From positions 358,487 through 422,486 of the forward strand of contig JAFEFN010000014.1 of the NCBI GenBank assembly GCA_018240525.1: 64,000 bases of DNA, written 5' to 3'. Positions 59,720 through 64,000 of the stretch are shown in pieces. Within the stretch, counting starts at the first letter, position 1, and the number at the start of each line of letters is the position of its first letter. The notes under the pieces are model-generated. The model had not been told where the DNA came from. It saw nothing but the letters and a program-made list of their open reading frames with translations, and ran no database searches. This stretch comes from Pseudomonadota bacterium (GTDB taxonomy: Bacteria; Pseudomonadota; Gammaproteobacteria; Steroidobacterales; Steroidobacteraceae). Made by a program: the position numbers and the translations under genes.

Positions 59720-60727
59720 ATGAGCCCCGAGAAGATCCTCGAGCCGGCCGAGATCGATGCCCTGATCAAGGGCGTCGACAGCGGCGCGGTGAGCACCCAC
59801 GGCCCCGCCGTGTCCGGCGAGGCCGTCGCCTACGACTTCCGCGAGCCGCGGCGCGGCGTGCATGACCGCCTGCCGGGCCTGGACCTGGTCAACGAGCGCT
59901 TCGCCCGCAGCTTCCGCATGAGCCTCTACAACCTGCTGCGCCGCTCCGCCGACATCACCGTGCACCCGCCCAAGGTCGGGCGCTTCGGGGACTACGTGCA
60001 GACCCTGCCCGCGCTCACCAGCCTGAACCTGGTGCGCCTGAATCCGCTGCGCGGCACGGCGCTGCTGGTCATCGACCCGCTGCTGGTGTTCAGCATCGTC
60101 GATCACTTCTTCGGCGGCACCGGCCGGTCCTGGAAGATCGAGGGCCGCGAGTTCACCGCGACCGAGCAGCGCATCATCCACATGCTGCTGCGCAGCGTGT
60201 TCGCGGACCTGCGCGAGGCCTGGTCACCGGTCGCCCGCATCGAGCTGGAGTTCGTGCAGTCCGAAACCAACCCCCAGTTCGCCCCCATCGAGTCCCCGGC
60301 CGAGCTGGTGCTGGTCAACTCCTATCGCATCGAACTGGCCGGCGGCGGCGGCGACCTGCACGTGACGCTGCCCTACTCGATGATCGAGCCGCTGCGCGAT
60401 GGGCTGGACAGCCGCGCGCAGAACGCCCGCCCCGAGCGCGATCCGCGCTGGAGCGGCGCGCTGCGCGAGGAGATCGAGGAAGCCGAGGTGGAGCTGCGCA
60501 TGCTCCTGGGAAGCACCACGCTCAAGCTCGCCGACCTGCTCAACCTCAAGCCCGAGGACATCCTGCCCTGTGATTTCAACGGCAAGGTCACCCTGTGTGC
60601 GCAGGACCTGCCGGTGTTCCGCGGCAGCTTCGGCCTCTCGCGTGGCCAGCAGGCCATGAAGATCGAGGAGCGGCTGCGCCGCAGCTCGCCTTCCCATGAC
60701 GCACCCAGTGAAAAAGCCCGAGGTTAA
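59720..60727 (+). CDS. fliM: Flagellar motor switch protein FliM
   Basis: This 335-residue C-ring component reads CheY-P. The N terminus EKILEPAEIDALIKGV corresponds to the CheY-P-binding region and linker. The middle CheC-like domain has PPKVGRFGDYVQTLPALTSL, then HFFGGTGRSWKIEGREFT. The C-terminal SpoA domain (LLGSTTLKLADLLNLKPEDI) pairs with FliN. The canonical LSQ-EID start is modified to LEPAEIDAL. Confidence 0.97.
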   Translation: MSPEKILEPAEIDALIKGVDSGAVSTHGPAVSGEAVAYDFREPRRGVHDRLPGLDLVNERFARSFRMSLYNLLRRSADITVHPPKVGRFGDYVQTLPALTSLNLVRLNPLRGTALLVIDPLLVFSIVDHFFGGTGRSWKIEGREFTATEQRIIHMLLRSVFADLREAWSPVARIELEFVQSETNPQFAPIESPAELVLVNSYRIELAGGGGDLHVTLPYSMIEPLRDGLDSRAQNARPERDPRWSGALREEIEEAEVELRMLLGSTTLKLADLLNLKPEDILPCDFNGKVTLCAQDLPVFRGSFGLSRGQQAMKIEERLRRSSPSHDAPSEKARG

Positions 60728-60729
60728 CC

Positions 60730-61065
60730 ATGAACGCACCCGCTGAAGTCGCCCGCGCGGCCGAGTTCGAACAGATCAAGGAGGACGGCGCCCCGGCCAC
60801 CGGGGACGTCAACCTCGAGGTGATCCTGGACGTCTCGGTGACGCTGTCCATGGAAGTCGGCCGCACCCGCATCCCCATCCGCAACCTGCTCAAGTTCAAC
60901 CAGGGCTCGGTGGTGGAGCTGGACCGCGCCGCCGGCGAGCCGCTGGACGTGTACGTGAACGGCACGCTCATCGCCCACGGCGAGGTGGTCGTCGTCAACG
61001 AGAAGTTCGGGATCCGCCTGACCGACGTGGTCAGTCCCGCCGAGCGGCTGCGCAAGCTGCGATGA
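60730..61065 (+). CDS. fliN: Flagellar motor switch protein FliN
   Basis: This 111-residue C-ring protein has a SpoA domain ([20 protein letters not shown], then LNG-like [20 protein letters not shown]) and the conserved C terminus [15 protein letters not shown]. It forms the bottom of the C ring with FliM and binds FliH. It starts two bases after the fliM stop and overlaps fliO by ATGA. Confidence 0.97.
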   Translation: MNAPAEVARAAEFEQIKEDGAPATGDVNLEVILDVSVTLSMEVGRTRIPIRNLLKFNQGSVVELDRAAGEPLDVYVNGTLIAHGEVVVVNEKFGIRLTDVVSPAERLRKLR

Positions 61066-61436
61066 ATCCGCTGTTCGCCGCACCCCAGGCGCTCCCGGCC
61101 GCGCACCCCGGCGGCATCAGCGAGCTGGCCCACGTCATCGTCGCACTCCTGCTGGTGCTGGGCGTGGTGCTGGTGCTGGCGCGCGCGCTGCGCGGGGCCC
61201 GCGCGCTCAGCGGCGACCCCTCGCTCGCCGTGCTGGCCCAGGTCTCCCTCGGCGCCAAGGAGCGTGCCGTCCTGGTGCGCGCCGGGCGCACGCAGCTGCT
61301 GGTGGGCGTGGCCCCCGGCCAGGTGAGCCTGCTGCACGTGCTGCCCGAGCCGGCCGAGCCGCCCGCGAGCGCGACGCCCGTCCCGGCCTTCGCCTCCACC
61401 TTCCAGGCGCTGCTGCGCAAGGGCCTGCACCGATGA
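61062..61436 (+). CDS. fliO: Flagellar biosynthesis protein FliO
   Basis: This 124-residue protein has one N-terminal membrane helix ([21 protein letters not shown]) and a short cytoplasmic domain ([40 protein letters not shown]), the typical FliO pattern. It helps assemble the FliP complex. Short and weakly conserved, it is identified mainly by these motifs and by position between fliN and fliP. Confidence 0.92.
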   Translation: MNPLFAAPQALPAAHPGGISELAHVIVALLLVLGVVLVLARALRGARALSGDPSLAVLAQVSLGAKERAVLVRAGRTQLLVGVAPGQVSLLHVLPEPAEPPASATPVPAFASTFQALLRKGLHR

Positions 61437-62179
61437 GACCTGCGCGCACCTGCCTGGCCGCCCTCGCCGGCCTGCTGCTGCCGGCGGCGGCCCTGGCCGA
61501 GCCCGGGCTGCCGGCGCTGACGGTCCACGCGGTCGCCGGCGGCGGCCAGACCTACAGCCTGAGCCTGCAGCTGCTGGCGCTGATGACGGCGCTGACCGTC
61601 CTGCCGGCGCTGCTGCTGATGATGACGGCCTTCACCCGCATCGTCATCGTGCTCGGCATCCTGCGCCAGGCGATCGGCGCCGGGCAGACCCCGCCGAACC
61701 AGGTCCTCCTGGGGCTGTCGCTGTTCCTCACCTTCTTCGTGATGACGCCCGTCATCAGCCGCATCAACGAGGTCGCCGTGCAGCCCTACTCGGCCGGCAC
61801 CCTCGAGGCGAGCGCGGCGCTCGAGCGCGCGGTCGTCCCCCTGAAGCAGTTCATGCTCCGCCAGACCCGCGAGAGCGACATCGCCACCTTCGTGCGCATC
61901 TCCGGCGGCCAGGGCTTCGCCACCCCGGAGGAGGTGCCGCTGACGCTGCTGGTCCCGGCCTTCCTCACCAGCGAGCTCAAGACGGCCTTCCTCATCGGCT
62001 TCCTGCTCTACATCCCCTTCGTGATCATCGACCTGGTGGTGGCGAGCGTACTCATGTCGATGGGCATGATGATGCTGTCCCCGGTGCTGATCTCCCTGCC
62101 CTTCAAGCTGATGCTCTTCGTGCTGGTGGATGGCTGGTCGCTGGTGGTCGGCACCCTGGCCTCGAGCTTCTACTCATGA
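61433..62179 (+). CDS. fliP: Flagellar export gate protein FliP
   Basis: This 248-residue protein has a cleavable signal peptide (1-21) and four membrane helices of the type III export gate. FliP motifs include [39 protein letters not shown], and [20 protein letters not shown]. The C terminus is [20 protein letters not shown]. It overlaps the fliO stop. Confidence 0.98.
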   Translation: MRPARTCLAALAGLLLPAAALAEPGLPALTVHAVAGGGQTYSLSLQLLALMTALTVLPALLLMMTAFTRIVIVLGILRQAIGAGQTPPNQVLLGLSLFLTFFVMTPVISRINEVAVQPYSAGTLEASAALERAVVPLKQFMLRQTRESDIATFVRISGGQGFATPEEVPLTLLVPAFLTSELKTAFLIGFLLYIPFVIIDLVVASVLMSMGMMMLSPVLISLPFKLMLFVLVDGWSLVVGTLASSFYS

Positions 62180-62195
62180 GCACCGGAGCGACACC

Positions 62196-62465
62196 ATGAG
62201 CCCCGAGACGGTCCTGAGCGTGGGCGGCCGGGCACTGGAGATCACGCTGCTGCTGGCGGCGCCGCTGCTGCTGGTGGCGCTGCTCACCGGGCTCATCGTC
62301 GGCGCCTTCCAGGCCGCCACCCAGATCAACGAGAGCACGCTGTCCTTCATCCCCAAGGTCCTGGCGGTGGCGGCGACGCTGGTGATCACCGGCCCCTGGA
62401 TGCTGAAGGTGCTGGTGAGCTACACGCGCGAGCTCTTCGACAGCATCCCCGGGCTCATCAACTGA
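62196..62465 (+). CDS. fliQ: Flagellar export gate protein FliQ
   Basis: This 89-residue protein has two membrane helices (ALEITLLLAAPLLLVALLTG and FIPKVLAVAATLVITGPWML) and the conserved linker AFQAATQINESTLSF. Length and order are exactly those expected. ATG at 62196 is chosen over an upstream in-frame start that would add a non-family extension. CCGGAGCG lies upstream. Confidence 0.97.
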   Translation: MSPETVLSVGGRALEITLLLAAPLLLVALLTGLIVGAFQAATQINESTLSFIPKVLAVAATLVITGPWMLKVLVSYTRELFDSIPGLIN

Positions 62466-62466
62466 C

Positions 62467-63255
62467 ATGATCACGCTGCATCCCGACCAGCTCCAACAGT
62501 GGCTGCTGCAGCTGTTCTGGCCGTTCGTCCGCATCGGCGCCTGCTTCATGGTCGCCCCGCTGTTCGGGGCGGCGATGGTGCCGGCGCGCGTGCGCGTGGT
62601 GCTCGCGGCCGCGATCGCCGCGCTCATCTGCCCGCTGCTCCCCGCCCTGCCGCCGGTGAGCCCGCTCTCCGCGGCGGGCCTGATGATCACGGTCGAGCAG
62701 GTGCTGATCGGGGTGGCGCTCGGGTTCTGCCTGCAGCTGGCCTTCGATGCGGTGAACCTGGGCGGGCAGATGCTGGCCAACAGCATGGGGCTGTCCTTCG
62801 CCTTCAACCTCGACCCGCAGCGCGGCGGCGCCAGCAGCACGCCCGCGCTCGGCCAGCTGTTCACGCTCCTGGTCATGCTGACCTTCCTGGGACTCGACGG
62901 GCACACCAAGCTCCTCGAGGCGCTGGTGCACAGCTTCGCCACGCTCCCGGTCGCCGCCGGCGGGCTCGGGGCCGCCGGGCTCGAGGGCGTCGTCGGCTTC
63001 GGCAGCCACCTCTTCTCCGGCGCACTCGCCATCGCCCTGCCCGGTCTCACCGCGCTGCTCATCGTGCACCTCGGCTTCGGGGTCGTCAGCCGCGCGGCGC
63101 CCGCGCTGAACCTCTTCGCCGTCGGACTGCCGCTGTCGCTGCTGTGCGGCCTGCTCATCGTGCTCGCCGCGCTCACCGCCGTGCAGTCGAGCTTCATCGA
63201 GGGCCTCGAGCAGGCCTTCCGGATGATCGCGTCCCTGACCGGGGCACAAGGCTAG
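62467..63255 (+). CDS. fliR: Flagellar export gate protein FliR
   Basis: This 262-residue membrane protein with about six helices completes the FliP5Q4R1 gate. Typical segments: FWPFVRIGACFMVAPLFGAA, ALGFCLQLAFDAVNLGGQML, MGLSFAFNLDPQRGGASSTP, and C-terminal LNLFAVGLPLSLLCGLLIVL. It starts one base after the fliQ stop. Confidence 0.97.
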   Translation: MITLHPDQLQQWLLQLFWPFVRIGACFMVAPLFGAAMVPARVRVVLAAAIAALICPLLPALPPVSPLSAAGLMITVEQVLIGVALGFCLQLAFDAVNLGGQMLANSMGLSFAFNLDPQRGGASSTPALGQLFTLLVMLTFLGLDGHTKLLEALVHSFATLPVAAGGLGAAGLEGVVGFGSHLFSGALAIALPGLTALLIVHLGFGVVSRAAPALNLFAVGLPLSLLCGLLIVLAALTAVQSSFIEGLEQAFRMIASLTGAQG

Positions 63256-63258
63256 GCC

Positions 63259-64000
63259 ATGGCCGAGAACGAACACGAAGGCACCGAACAGGCCACCGCC
63301 CGGCGCCAGGAGCGGGCGCGCGAAGCCGGCCAGCTGCCGCGCTCGCGCGATCTGAGCTCCGCGGCGGTGCTCTTCTGCAGCGCACTGGCGCTGAAGGTGG
63401 CCGCGCCGTTCAGCGGCGGACAGCTGCGCGGCCTGCTCGGCAACGGCCTGAGCATCCCGCGCGTGCACACGCTGGATGATTCCCAGGCGCTCGCCGCGAT
63501 CGGCAGCGCCGCCGCCCACGGGCTCGCCGCGTGCGCGCCCGTGTGCGCGCTGTGCCTGGCGGCTGCCGTCGCCGCCCCGCTGGCCGTGGGCGGCTGGAAC
63601 TTCAGCCTCAAGGCCCTCGCGCCCGACTTCACCCGCCTCAACCCCATGGCCGGCTTCGGCCGCATGTTCTCCGCGCGCGGGGCGGTGGAACTGGCGAAGG
63701 CGTTCCTCAAGTTCCTCCTCATCGCCGCCGTGGCGGCGGCGATGCTCTGGCACGACGCACCCACCCTCGCCGCCCTCGGCGGCCTCCCCGCCCAGGAAGC
63801 GCTGCTGCGCGCCGCCGCGCTCATCGGCGATGCCTTCCTCGTGCTGGCAGGATCGGTCGCGGCCATCGCGGCCATCGACGTCCCCTGGCAGCTGTGGCAG
63901 CACGCGCGCCGCCTGCGCATGACGCGCCAGGAGATCCGCGAGGAGATGAAGGAGAGCGAGGGGGCGCCGGAGACCCGGGGCCGCATCCGCAGCATCCAGC
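63259..64000 (+). CDS. flhB: Flagellar export switch protein FlhB, 3' end outside the window
   Basis: The first 247 residues are present, so the gene is truncated by the window edge. The N terminus is charged (EQATARRQERAREAGQLPRS). Four membrane segments follow and the sequence reaches VPWQLWQHARRLRMTRQEIR, then EEMKESEGAPETRGRIRSIQ, the linker to the autocleaving C-terminal domain. The NPTH cleavage site would lie a few codons beyond the window. It starts three bases after the fliR stop; flhB directly after fliR suggests a continuous operon. Confidence 0.96.
   Translation, partial: MAENEHEGTEQATARRQERAREAGQLPRSRDLSSAAVLFCSALALKVAAPFSGGQLRGLLGNGLSIPRVHTLDDSQALAAIGSAAAHGLAACAPVCALCLAAAVAAPLAVGGWNFSLKALAPDFTRLNPMAGFGRMFSARGAVELAKAFLKFLLIAAVAAAMLWHDAPTLAALGGLPAQEALLRAAALIGDAFLVLAGSVAAIAAIDVPWQLWQHARRLRMTRQEIREEMKESEGAPETRGRIRSIQ

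Noticed and set aside
1..64000. CRISPR arrays, insertion sequences or prophage genes
   Set aside because: No regularly spaced direct repeats, transposase, integrase or phage structural genes were seen; the short repeats present are coding or single inverted repeats.

Overview
The window is GC-rich proteobacterial chromosomal DNA with tightly packed, often overlapping genes (ATGA/GTGA junctions). TonB-dependent receptors, FecI/FecR signalling, lipoproteins and a fliE-to-flhB flagellar order with sigma-54 activators point to a Gammaproteobacterium. A steroid-degrading lineage such as Steroidobacterales or Nevskiales is my inference and is not proven by any marker gene here. I saw no rRNA, tRNA, CRISPR array or insertion sequence.

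Region 1 (1-7083, minus strand) is a FecI-type sigma factor, a FecR-type anti-sigma factor and an STN-domain TonB receptor. Three secreted proteins follow: an HD-domain protein, an amidohydrolase and a truncated small protein. It looks like a surface-signalled uptake and processing unit for an unknown compound. Region 2 (7084-9437) holds a DUF1223 protein and an XRE-regulator/nucleotidyltransferase pair with toxin-antitoxin architecture and an apparently leaderless promoter.

Region 3 (9523-31368) is the metabolic core, and several signs point to steroids or similar polycyclic substrates. It contains a TonB receptor, a Baeyer-Villiger-type monooxygenase, five SDRs, a TetR regulator and two 3-ketosteroid-dehydrogenase-type flavoproteins. 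It also contains a quinohaemoprotein dehydrogenase, a luciferase-like flavoenzyme, two APH-fold kinases, two paralogous unknown proteins, a ketosteroid-isomerase-like protein, an EthD protein and a BaiE-like protein. Five 14-bp palindromes resembling the KstR operator (TNNAACNNGTTNNA) sit in its four promoter regions, at 11999, 12132, 19771, 28784 and 29420. They tie the genes into one probable regulon, for which the TetR gene at 14821 is the obvious regulator candidate.

Region 4 (31463-44182) is mixed: membrane and envelope proteins, a CocE/NonD hydrolase and a lipoprotein. It also has a large exported TPR-CHAT protease-like protein divergent from an ECF sigma/anti-sigma pair, an arrangement that suggests proteolytic control of the sigma factor.

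Region 5 (44261-64000) is motility: motB/motA, a repeat lipoprotein, an atypical PilZ protein and two sigma-54 activators without receiver domains. Then come fliEFGHIJK, fliLMNOPQR and the start of flhB. Two near-perfect sigma-54 promoters precede the second activator (51036) and fliL (59155). A CRP-type site (49570) precedes the first activator. The inferred hierarchy is CRP-like protein, then the FleQ-like activator, then sigma-54, then the second activator with fliE-K and the fliL-flhB operon.
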